A stretch of 19,812 nucleotides of DNA from an uncultured Lachnospiraceae bacterium (GTDB lineage Bacteria; Bacillota_A; Clostridia; Lachnospirales; Lachnospiraceae), in NCBI GenBank assembly GCA_910585655.1, contig CAJUFW010000048.1, positions 1 through 19,812 of the forward strand, given 5' to 3'. The notes under the pieces were generated by a model. That model searched no databases. It worked only from the letters and a program-made list of their open reading frames with translations, and was not told the origin of the DNA. The position numbers and the translations under genes are program-made. Shown here piece after piece: positions 7,442 through 14,746 of this stretch (position 1 is the first letter of the stretch; the number at the start of each line of letters is the position of its first letter).

Positions 7442-8397
7442 TGAAAAAGCAATCTGCCGCTTCTGGAAAAAAATGGGTTGGCTGGCTTCTTTTTTTCACC
7501 GCCTCCTTTGGATTGTTCTTTTTACTGCAGCGGCTTGTGATGCCGAAATACCAGTCAAGCCTGTTAGAAGGAGCTTTAATTCGTGAATATTATGCTTCTT
7601 CAAAAACGCACGACATTGTGTTTTTCGGAGACTGTGAAGTGTACGAAAGCTTTTCGCCGACAGTTCTTGAGGAGGAAAGCGGACTTTCCTCTTTTATCCG
7701 CGGAAGCGCCAGCCAACGGATCTGGCAGTCTTATTATCTGATGGAAGAAACGTTGTCTTACGAAACGCCGGATATTTTTGTTTTTAATGTACTGGCGATG
7801 CAATATGGTGATCCGGTAAAAGAGGAATACAATCGTATGACCTTAGACGGGATGCGCTGGTCAGCCAGTAAGCTGCGCTCTGTCCTGGCTTCCAGGAATC
7901 CGGACGAATCATTACTAAGCTATCTGTTTCCGCTGCTCCGTTATCATGATCGATGGTCAGAACTGACGGAAGAGGACGTTACCTGTCTCTTTGGCACCCG
8001 CCCGGTATCCGAACAGGGCTATCTACCCCAGGAGGGAGTAAAGCCAGCCGGGCAAATCCCGGAGGGCAAGCCCTTGGCTGATTACCAGTTTCCAAAGCGT
8101 TGCTACGACTATCTGGATCGGATGCGGATACTTTGTGAACAAGAAGGAATTTCCTTGATATTAGTCAAGGCTCCTTCGCTCTATCCCTACTGGTATCCGG
8201 AATGGGAAGAGCAGATCGAGGCTTATGCCAAACGCTATGATTTGCCCTATTTTAATTTTTTAGAAGCGATACCGGAGATCGGACTTGATTTTCAGACGGA
8301 TACGTATGACGCCGGACTGCATTTAAACCGCGCCGGAGCGGAAAAACTGACGCGGTATTTTGCCCGGTGTCTAAAAGAACTACAAGACGGCGTTTAA
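7441..8397 (+). CDS. DltD-like SGNH-fold protein with Cys in nucleophile position
   Basis: The protein has 318 aa with one membrane segment near residues 12-30, so the body should face outward. Block I reads FFGDCEVYESFSP, where the usual Ser of GDS is replaced by Cys65. The C-terminal DAGLHLNRAGAEKL supplies Asp290 and His294, the second half of an SGNH site. FVFNVLAMQYGDP fits a middle block. By position it corresponds to DltD, which helps transfer the group to the outer acceptor. I recall Lachnospiraceae homologues with the same GDCEVYE motif, so the Cys may be a family trait rather than a mutation. Its ATG overlaps the MBOAT stop by one base (TGATG), implying coupling. Confidence 0.85.
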   Translation: MKKQSAASGKKWVGWLLFFTASFGLFFLLQRLVMPKYQSSLLEGALIREYYASSKTHDIVFFGDCEVYESFSPTVLEEESGLSSFIRGSASQRIWQSYYLMEETLSYETPDIFVFNVLAMQYGDPVKEEYNRMTLDGMRWSASKLRSVLASRNPDESLLSYLFPLLRYHDRWSELTEEDVTCLFGTRPVSEQGYLPQEGVKPAGQIPEGKPLADYQFPKRCYDYLDRMRILCEQEGISLILVKAPSLYPYWYPEWEEQIEAYAKRYDLPYFNFLEAIPEIGLDFQTDTYDAGLHLNRAGAEKLTRYFARCLKELQDGV

Positions 8398-8438
8398 TGC
8401 CTGTGAGCGCGGTCGGATTTTGCTTAGAAAGGAATCAC

Positions 8439-9017
8439 ATGATGAAACAATTTCTTTTATATATGACGCTATTTGCCTTATTGCTTACTACTGCCCTGTT
8501 TTCTGGCTGCAGCAAGCCAAGCGGCGAGGATACCGGAGATGAAAACGAACAGGAGCTTCCTTCCAAAGAAGCCAACCCGGAAGAAACCCACTACCTCTTT
8601 TCCTGCCGCAGCCCGAAAAATCAGGAAACCATTCTTCTCTACCCTGGTATGGAGCCTTCTTCCGCCATAGAACAGCTAGGGGAACCGCTTTCTTATTATG
8701 AAGCTCCTAGCTGCGCCCTTGCCGGAATGGATCAAATCTATACCTATAGTGGATTTGAATTAACCGTTTCCCTCGAAGAGAAGCAGGAGCAGGCTATCCT
8801 CACTCTAATTCGCTTAACAGACGATTCCTTTACTACAGCGGAAGGAATTTATATTGGTTCGACCGTAGAGGAATTGTTAGCGGAATATGGAGAATCCGAT
8901 CCGGAATCCGGAGAGTACCGCTACGCAAAGGGGGAAATGGAACTGGCATTTTTAACCAAGAGTCAACTGGTCATTTCGATTGAATATCGCTGGAACCCTG
9001 AACATAAAGAACCCTAA
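8439..9017 (+). CDS. small lipoprotein of the acylation operon
   Basis: A 192-aa protein with a lipoprotein signal peptide: basic-poor start, hydrophobic LFALLLTTALFSG and lipobox Cys24. The mature part starts with an acidic linker and then two half-domains with phrases like SSAIEQLGEPLSYYE and STVEELLAEYGESD, a pattern seen in small repeat lipoproteins that bind envelope partners. AGAAAGGA at 8427-8433 supports ATG 8439 or the adjoining ATG 8442. The gene starts 41 bases after the SGNH gene and ends just before the terminator, so it is the last gene of the run. Its job is unknown; co-location suggests a role in envelope acylation. Confidence 0.75.
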   Translation: MMKQFLLYMTLFALLLTTALFSGCSKPSGEDTGDENEQELPSKEANPEETHYLFSCRSPKNQETILLYPGMEPSSAIEQLGEPLSYYEAPSCALAGMDQIYTYSGFELTVSLEEKQEQAILTLIRLTDDSFTTAEGIYIGSTVEELLAEYGESDPESGEYRYAKGEMELAFLTKSQLVISIEYRWNPEHKEP

Positions 9018-9022
9018 AAAAA

Positions 9023-9063
9023 CAGGTAGAGTCGCCGACGCTTCCCGCCAGCGGCTCTACCTG
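9023..9063. terminator. bidirectional intrinsic terminator
   Basis: CAGGTAGAGTCGC at 9023-9035 pairs with GCGGCTCTACCTG at 9051-9063 (13 pairs, one G-T). On the minus strand it is followed by a run of seven T; on the plus strand by CTTTTCCTTT. It separates the + acylation operon from the minus-strand genes. Confidence 0.85.
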
Positions 9064-9081
9064 CTTTTCCTTTATCTGCGC

Positions 9082-9477
9082 TTACTCTCCCAGCTCTGCC
9101 AACATTTTTTCCAGTTCCTCTATAGAACTCTTCTTCAACGCTTCGTCCTGTTTTTCTGCAATCATCGCCATCAGCTTCTGCTTCTGCGCCTTCCGATCGG
9201 CTTCTTTCTTTTTCGCTTCCTGTTCCTCCAGCTTGACCTCCACAATCCGCCGGACGACTGCGATTTGTACTTCCAGTCGTTCTTCTTCCTCGCTCTTTTC
9301 TTTCTTTTCGAGCAGGCTCTCTTCCTGGCTCTGCTTCACCTTAGCGTTTAAACCCTTAAAAATCCGGTCTAACTCCTCCAGGGATAAATCCCACAAATCT
9401 TCTGTTGAAATACTTCCCTTATACGAAAAACGCAGCTTTTTCCGTGTTGCATATTCAAATATAACTTCTATCGACAT
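9082..9477 (-). CDS. 131-aa charged coiled-coil protein, phage-associated type
   Basis: The protein begins MSIEVIFEYATRKKLRFSY and contains STEDLWDLSLEELDRIFKGL, then a long Lys/Glu-rich helical part probably forming a coiled coil. I start it at ATG 9477 because AGGAG lies 9 bases upstream; a longer frame to 9540 has no site. From memory, proteins with this EDLWDLS block occur in Firmicutes phages, next to proteins like the 694-aa one upstream here, but no function is assigned. It is the last gene of the minus-strand run and ends 19 bases from the bidirectional terminator. Confidence 0.7.
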   Translation of the reverse strand: MSIEVIFEYATRKKLRFSYKGSISTEDLWDLSLEELDRIFKGLNAKVKQSQEESLLEKKEKSEEEERLEVQIAVVRRIVEVKLEEQEAKKKEADRKAQKQKLMAMIAEKQDEALKKSSIEELEKMLAELGE

Positions 9478-9490
9478 TTTTTCATCTCCT

Positions 9491-9557
9491 ATTTTGAGTT
9501 CCGCGGAATTCTTCCTAAGGTACCTTCTCCAGAATTCCACTGTAATTTTGAGTTCCG
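9491..9557. repeat. 13-bp direct repeat in an 86-bp spacer
   Basis: ATTTTGAGTTCCG occurs at 9491-9503 and again at 9545-9557, between the 694-aa and 131-aa genes. A GAATTC pair lies between the copies. It may reflect a small duplication of the spacer. Confidence 0.5.
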
Positions 9558-9563
9558 TGTATT

Positions 9564-11648
9564 TTAAAATTTTACTTTCATTACCCGTTCGGTTTTTCCC
9601 TTTACCTTGACAATCAGTTCGGCGCGTTGAGTTGAGGAAAAGCCGAGACCGGAGAGCTGGTCGGCGGTTTCCGCAACCTTCATCTGAGAGCCAAGCGCCT
9701 CAAATACCCGCTTATGTTCTGCCAACTCTGCTTTTAGAAATTCATTGTAAAAGCCGTTTGGCTGCTCTGGGTTGATACAGTCCTTTAACATAAAGAAATA
9801 GTGCCTGTTTCCAAAGGTATCCATCCCGTCGCCGTCCTGCTCCTGCCAATAATTCGGGGAATACATCACCACTGATACCGGCACAAATTCGTTCGTATGC
9901 AGGTTCCAAAGTTCCCTTGAAGATACGTCGGCGGAAAGCAGTTCCTTAATCGTAAAAACTCCATCCTTTAACGTCACCTCTGCTACCGGGATTTTCACAT
10001 CCTGCGGCAGCTCCCGGTCGTAGGCAAAGGAATGAATCTGCCCGTCAAATTCTACCTCGGCTGCAAAGCCGTCCCGACCGCCCCGATTGCTGTAGCAATG
10101 GACAAAAAAGCGATACGTTCCGTTTTTCATTTTTGTACGGCTATCGTAGGTAATATTTTCTACTGACACGACATTGAGGGCAGGCTGAATGATATCTACG
10201 TCAAGAATTCCTTTACATGGAGAATATTTCTGTTTATTCGGATAATAGATTTCATATCCGCCCGGTTCTATACAATGAGCATCAAAATCATTCGGGTTAT
10301 AATCGCCGTCATTCCACTGAATCGAAAAACGCAAGTCCCCGTCTACCCGACCTCCCGCCGCCTTTACCCGTTCCTTCATGCTGTCTGTCAGATTGCCGGA
10401 ATACGCCCAGCTAAAATTGTTGCCCCAGCGAAACATCGTTTTGGATTCCCGGTTTTTTGGAGCGATCAGCGATACCATATGATGAATATGCTGATATTCC
10501 AGATACACCTCTAATTCCGAAGCAGTCGGAAGCACATTGGATATAAACGTCTCGATCGGAATCTCCTCTATCCTGGAAAACTTCTTTGGATTTACAGTCG
10601 CTTTCCTTTCCAGCTCCCCGAAAATAGCATCCAGCCCCTCGCCCCCGGCAGAATCCGTCCTACGAAGTCTTTTTGCCGCATCCTTGTTGGAAAAAAGGAT
10701 ATGGTTGACTGTGATATCATCTAACGTAGCATATCGCCTGCCCAAAGACTCCGTATAACCTAAAGCCTCTATCGTCTTCTTCGCTTCCTCTAACATCTTT
10801 TTGGTAAAAATCGCCTTCGGGCGTTTGTAATTGACGGGAGCCATAATCTGCTCATACTTCCGTACCGCGATATCCAAATCCATACCCTCGCTGATGTTGA
10901 CCAGCAAAGTACCGATACTGTGGTTGCGGATACGCCCAATGGCAATTCCTACCTTAACTGACCATTCCCAGAGTGCAAGCTCACGCTCCCTTTCTCCGGA
11001 AAGACTGTCATACTTTCTTTTGTAACCTAAAAATTCCTTTAACACCTTTTTCCACTCTGCGCCGCGGTAAAGGGTATTTGAGTCAATTAGTTCTAATACG
11101 GTCAACAGACTATCCTCTGAAATTTCCTCTAAGGAACGCCAAAAGACTTGTCTTGTATCCCGAAAGCTTCCCTTGATATCGTTTTTGGAACGCGCTGAGG
11201 TGTCCACTAGGTTCTGCGGTAAATCCAGGTAAAAATGCTGCCATTCCTTTACTTTTCCGCCCTCCTGCTCCTCATAAGTTTTCGGCGTACCGATTTGCGC
11301 TAACTTACTTACATACACATCTGATATCGTATGGGATCTGACAAATGTCGAAAGCGCGTCCATTACCGGCTGGTATGTAGTATCGTCTGTCTGAACATCC
11401 CATAGCGTCATCAACTTGCCATCCTTTACGGCTACGGTATGACCAATCGTTTTGATAAACTGACGGCAGCAGCTACAGTCATGTTCTCTGCGTTCCCGGT
11501 AAATCTCATTCGTCCCAGGCGGGAAGCTGTCTAAATAGGTATTCCAAAGCTCTTCTTTATCCAGATTTACTTCAAACAGACAATCCGCTTCTGCAACCAT
11601 GCTTTTAAAATGTTTTGCCAGATGGGTTCTTATTTCTGTAAATTCCAT
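9564..11648 (-). CDS. 694-aa phage-associated protein of unknown function
   Basis: A large soluble protein starting at ATG 11648 after a clear AGGAGG. Near the N-terminus HDCSCCRQF (Cys58, Cys60, Cys61) with nearby His57 could bind a metal. Residues about 150-330 are helical. From about 435 to 560 a beta-rich domain contains NDFDAHCIEPGGYEIYY and LDVDIIQP, which resembles the Asp-rich start of DUF2135-like beta sandwiches. No signal peptide or membrane segment is visible. I recall near-full-length relatives in Firmicutes phages and genomes, always uncharacterised. The small 131-aa gene follows it, which supports a two-gene module. Function is not assigned; a stray prophage or defence-like cargo is possible. 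Confidence 0.7.
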   Translation of the reverse strand: MEFTEIRTHLAKHFKSMVAEADCLFEVNLDKEELWNTYLDSFPPGTNEIYRERREHDCSCCRQFIKTIGHTVAVKDGKLMTLWDVQTDDTTYQPVMDALSTFVRSHTISDVYVSKLAQIGTPKTYEEQEGGKVKEWQHFYLDLPQNLVDTSARSKNDIKGSFRDTRQVFWRSLEEISEDSLLTVLELIDSNTLYRGAEWKKVLKEFLGYKRKYDSLSGERERELALWEWSVKVGIAIGRIRNHSIGTLLVNISEGMDLDIAVRKYEQIMAPVNYKRPKAIFTKKMLEEAKKTIEALGYTESLGRRYATLDDITVNHILFSNKDAAKRLRRTDSAGGEGLDAIFGELERKATVNPKKFSRIEEIPIETFISNVLPTASELEVYLEYQHIHHMVSLIAPKNRESKTMFRWGNNFSWAYSGNLTDSMKERVKAAGGRVDGDLRFSIQWNDGDYNPNDFDAHCIEPGGYEIYYPNKQKYSPCKGILDVDIIQPALNVVSVENITYDSRTKMKNGTYRFFVHCYSNRGGRDGFAAEVEFDGQIHSFAYDRELPQDVKIPVAEVTLKDGVFTIKELLSADVSSRELWNLHTNEFVPVSVVMYSPNYWQEQDGDGMDTFGNRHYFFMLKDCINPEQPNGFYNEFLKAELAEHKRVFEALGSQMKVAETADQLSGLGFSSTQRAELIVKVKGKTERVMKVKF

Positions 11649-11702
11649 GTTATTCGCCTCCTTATGATTGTCCCATGATTCAATATGCCTAAAGTCAAGA
11701 AC

Positions 11703-12206
11703 TCATCCATATAGTTCCTTCCTCATCCTCTCGCACACCTCTGCCATTTCCAGCATACTTTCCTCCTGACACATCTCGCTCAAATCATATTCCAGCGGAT
11801 GAGCGGCAAAATCCTGAAGGGTCTGATTTATCAGCCTATGTTCCTCTGAGGTAGCTGTAATACAAACCTCCCATACAGAAGTCTCCAAATCCTCCTCAAT
11901 CAGATCGCACAGATCAATCCTTCCATTTATCTTGCATTCCAAAAGGAGCGCCGCCAGATCTGTAATGAAATCAATCGCATACGCCATACTTATTTCCCAG
12001 CCTTCCGGATGTACGGTCGTTGACAAGGAAATCTCCGGATGGCGAAAATCCCCCTGCAGCTTATCCAGACCAAAGTCTGAAAAAATCTCCCTTAATGAGA
12101 TTTCCTTCTTTTCCTTTCCTGCCAAATATTCCACCAAGGTCAGACTGTCGTCCGTTTCCCCTATATAATTGCCCCAATAATTTCCTTTTATATAAATTTC
12201 CGGCAT
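11703..12206 (-). CDS. unknown 167-aa acidic protein
   Basis: The protein begins MPEIYIKGNYWGNYIGETDD and is acidic and Leu-rich, without signal peptide or membrane segment. GGGAGGA lies 7 bases before ATG 12206, so the gene is real. I do not recognise the family. Its soluble acidic character and its place in a run with a barnase/barstar pair are compatible with an immunity protein, but nothing specific shows this. It starts 16 bases after the upstream GNAT gene and ends 54 bases before the 694-aa gene. Confidence 0.65.
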   Translation of the reverse strand: MPEIYIKGNYWGNYIGETDDSLTLVEYLAGKEKKEISLREIFSDFGLDKLQGDFRHPEISLSTTVHPEGWEISMAYAIDFITDLAALLLECKINGRIDLCDLIEEDLETSVWEVCITATSEEHRLINQTLQDFAAHPLEYDLSEMCQEESMLEMAEVCERMRKELYG

Positions 12207-12222
12207 ATCCGATTCCTCCCTC

Positions 12223-12774
12223 TTAAAAATCGTTATATTCCCCTCGCAGCATTCGGTATTCCATCCTCGTTTTCATCTGACCATCGTGCAATTCCCAATC
12301 TACATGTTCGGCTTCTTTCACCAGCCCGCACTTTTGCATCACACGCTCGGAACCGACATTTTCTGTCAAACACCCCGTCGTCACTCGGTAAACCCCGTTT
12401 TCTAAAAAAGCAAATTTCAATATCCGCTTCAAAGCCTCTGTCGTATAACCCTGTCCCCAAAACTGCGGATACGTAAAATAACCCAGATGAACCAGCTTCC
12501 CAACCGGTACGTCAGCAGTCACGGTATAACCGATACTGCCAATCTGTTCCCCATCTTCTTTTCTCTCCATATGCAAAAAATAAAACTGCCGCTCCCTGCT
12601 TTTCTGATCGCTTAATACCCTGGCAAAATCCTCTTCCGCCTCCTGCCTCGAACGCAACATAATATCCTGTAAATAATACATCGTTTTAGGATCGCTCTTT
12701 AACTTATAATAGACCTGCAGATCTGCTTCTTGATAATCTCTTAAAATCAGACGTTTTGTTTCTAATGATATCAT
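12223..12774 (-). CDS. GNAT acetyltransferase, RimJ/RimL-like
   Basis: A 183-aa member of the GNAT family, which transfers the acetyl group of acetyl-CoA to an amine. It opens with LETKRLILRDYQEADLQ, the usual RimJ/L-type first strand and helix. The acetyl-CoA loop reads QFWGQGYTTEALKRIL (about 104-119), and NVGSERVMQKCGLVKEAE closes the fold. Substrate may be a ribosomal protein N-terminus, an amino sugar or a small molecule. AAAGGGA lies upstream of ATG 12774. It lies 36 bases after the APH-type kinase gene. Confidence 0.9.
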   Translation of the reverse strand: MISLETKRLILRDYQEADLQVYYKLKSDPKTMYYLQDIMLRSRQEAEEDFARVLSDQKSRERQFYFLHMERKEDGEQIGSIGYTVTADVPVGKLVHLGYFTYPQFWGQGYTTEALKRILKFAFLENGVYRVTTGCLTENVGSERVMQKCGLVKEAEHVDWELHDGQMKTRMEYRMLRGEYNDF

Positions 12775-12810
12775 GGGCTTTTCCCTTTCTTGCTTTTTAT
12801 ATGTTATCTC

Positions 12811-13818
12811 CTATTTCCGTGTCAGTTCCTCCAAAAGCTCCTCCCGAACCGCAGCATAATACACAATCCGTTCCAGTGTCTTCTTTGCCTCCAAGCACCC
12901 AAGCTGACGCTCCGCCTCGTCCTCACATTCTATTCCCAAAGCCCGCCTTACGTTATAATCCAGCCAATCCAGCCAGGAAAAGCCTGCTCCATACAGTTCT
13001 CTCCAGTCAATCGTCCTGCCTGAAAGATATTCCGAAAAAGTCTCTTTACCTTCCTCCTCATAAGCCTTCAAAAATTCCTTTAACCTGAAATAATCCAACT
13101 CACATACCGTACCGCCTGCCCAGCTTAACGCTAGCTGAAACGTTTCCCAGAAAGGATTTCCATAGTCCAGACATTCCAAATCAATTAACAATGGCTTCCC
13201 ATTCTCCCATAGTACATTTTTACTGTCCATATCCCCGTTGCAAATGCTGATAACAGGAGGAAGCTGCTTTCTGGCAGCCGCATATTCTTTCCTTGCTTTT
13301 ACCAGAATCGGCTGCACTTGCTTTAGGGCAGCCGCTAACTCCGGGCATTTTTCTTCTGCTAAGACAATATCATTATCCGCATTCTCTGGCTCTGGTTCAA
13401 ACTCTCTTTTATCCAAGGTTTTTATCTCTATTTTATGTATTCTGGCAAGGAGCCTCCCTGCCGTCCGGCACTGCTCTACCGTAATTTCCTGCCAACCGGC
13501 AGTCTTTCCCTCTATCCATGGAAATATATAATAATACTGCCCGTCTATCTGCTGCATACGCTGCCCGTTTCGCTCCAAGGCTGGGACAAGCGGAATACCA
13601 TGCGCCTCTAACGTCTGCTCCAACTGCTCTGCACGCCGGTAATTTTCCATTGCATCTGCACGCTTCATAATCATAGGATTCAACAGCTTTACCGCATACG
13701 TTCCGGAAGATGTTTCCAGCCGATACATCTTATGCTGATAACCGCCTGTCACTCGCCCAGGAACCCCTGCCAGCAAGCCCAATCCGCACTCCTTTACGAT
13801 CCTTTCCCAAACTTCCAT
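12811..13818 (-). CDS. APH-family kinase (aminoglycoside phosphotransferase-like)
   Basis: A 335-aa protein of the APH/choline kinase fold. It has TYAVKLL with ATP-binding Lys44, the linker YYYIFPWIEG, the catalytic loop NGDMDSKN with Asp196 and Asn201, and LIDLECLDYG with metal-binding Asp213. The catalytic loop normally begins His-Gly-Asp; here it is Asn-Gly-Asp, a known kind of variation in the superfamily. The substrate could be a small alcohol, an amino acid or a drug. I start at ATG 13818, preceded by AAAGGAG; the longer frame to 14010 would overlap the upstream gene and lacks a site. It lies 55 bases after the barstar-GNAT gene. Confidence 0.87.
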   Translation of the reverse strand: MEVWERIVKECGLGLLAGVPGRVTGGYQHKMYRLETSSGTYAVKLLNPMIMKRADAMENYRRAEQLEQTLEAHGIPLVPALERNGQRMQQIDGQYYYIFPWIEGKTAGWQEITVEQCRTAGRLLARIHKIEIKTLDKREFEPEPENADNDIVLAEEKCPELAAALKQVQPILVKARKEYAAARKQLPPVISICNGDMDSKNVLWENGKPLLIDLECLDYGNPFWETFQLALSWAGGTVCELDYFRLKEFLKAYEEEGKETFSEYLSGRTIDWRELYGAGFSWLDWLDYNVRRALGIECEDEAERQLGCLEAKKTLERIVYYAAVREELLEELTRK

Positions 13819-13873
13819 TCGTCTTTTCTCCTTTAGCTGTTTTCCCGGAGCCGAAACTACAGGTTCCATCTCT

Positions 13874-14740
13874 CTACCGGATTCCGAACCGTTCTGCCAG
13901 TTCCTCCCGCACCTCTTTAAACCAGCGAACGGCAGGCGGTTCTCCGTTATGAACTCCGATATGCTTTTCCATCCACACCACACCATACCATCGACCAAAT
14001 TTGTAACCACAGGCTTGAAATTTTCCTGCCAGGCGATAGCCTAAATTCTGGTGGAAGCACAGGCTGTCCCTGGTCAAATATTCGTCCTCTTTCTCTGCAC
14101 AGGCAATACAGGCGTTGAGATTTAACACATGCTGTAAAAACAACGCCAGCTCTAAAGCTTCATATAAGCTTTTGCCAATTCCCTGTCCTCCCTGTCCCTT
14201 TCGGACATAAATACTCGTTTCTACCGACCAGTCATAAGCAGCTCGTTTATGAAAAGAACCCGCATAGACATAACCAACGATTTCTCCCTCCCGCTCCGCT
14301 ACCAGATACGGATATTTTTTTAAAGTCTCCCGAATCCGTTCCTGGAATTCTGTAAGCGACGGCACATCATATTCAAAGGTAATCGCAGTCTCTTCCACAT
14401 ACGGCGCATAAATTGCCAAAAGCTGTTCGGCATCCTCCTCTCTGGCAACCCGAATCTGCAGGTTCCTTGCCGGAAATACAGCTCCCTTTTCTTCTCTCCA
14501 CACCAGCAGTCCCCTATTTTCTTTGGCTGCCTCCAACAGTACATGCTCGATCTTCGGATAGTAGCCCTGTACTTCCTCTGCATAGAGCAACGCCAATTCC
14601 ACGCCGGACATCTCCGTCAGACAGTCATACAGCGCATCCAGATTCCTCCCATAATAATCCGGCAAATCCAAACGCTCCCTTAAATAAGCATGAGCCTCTC
14701 CTCGCTCCTCCATCCGGCGTGCATCCAACCATACTTTCAT
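13874..14740 (-). CDS. barstar domain fused to GNAT acetyltransferase
   Basis: The 288-aa protein has two parts. Residues 1-90 are barstar: LDLPDYYGRNLDALYDCLTE has Tyr29, Asp35 and Asp39 at the same numbers as in barstar, and VLLEAAKEN supplies the Glu equivalent to barstar Glu76 (Glu70 here). Residues 95-263 are a GNAT of the phosphinothricin acetyltransferase type, with YAPYVEETAITFEY and the acetyl-CoA loop GQGGQGIGKSL at 182-192. The barstar part should bind and block the barnase encoded 6 bases upstream; the GNAT part may modify a second target. GGGAGG at the very end of the barnase gene is the ribosome site, about 11 bases from ATG 14740, so the two genes are coupled. The tail after residue 263 matches neither domain. 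Confidence 0.9.
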   Translation of the reverse strand: MKVWLDARRMEERGEAHAYLRERLDLPDYYGRNLDALYDCLTEMSGVELALLYAEEVQGYYPKIEHVLLEAAKENRGLLVWREEKGAVFPARNLQIRVAREEDAEQLLAIYAPYVEETAITFEYDVPSLTEFQERIRETLKKYPYLVAEREGEIVGYVYAGSFHKRAAYDWSVETSIYVRKGQGGQGIGKSLYEALELALFLQHVLNLNACIACAEKEDEYLTRDSLCFHQNLGYRLAGKFQACGYKFGRWYGVVWMEKHIGVHNGEPPAVRWFKEVREELAERFGIR

Positions 14741-14746
14741 CCCCAG

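Noticed and set aside
9478..9540. longer start for the coiled-coil protein
   Set aside because: No site at 9540; AGGAG directly precedes ATG 9477.
13819..14010. N-terminal extension of the APH-type kinase
   Set aside because: It overlaps the barstar-GNAT gene and lacks a ribosome site, while ATG 13818 has AAAGGAG.
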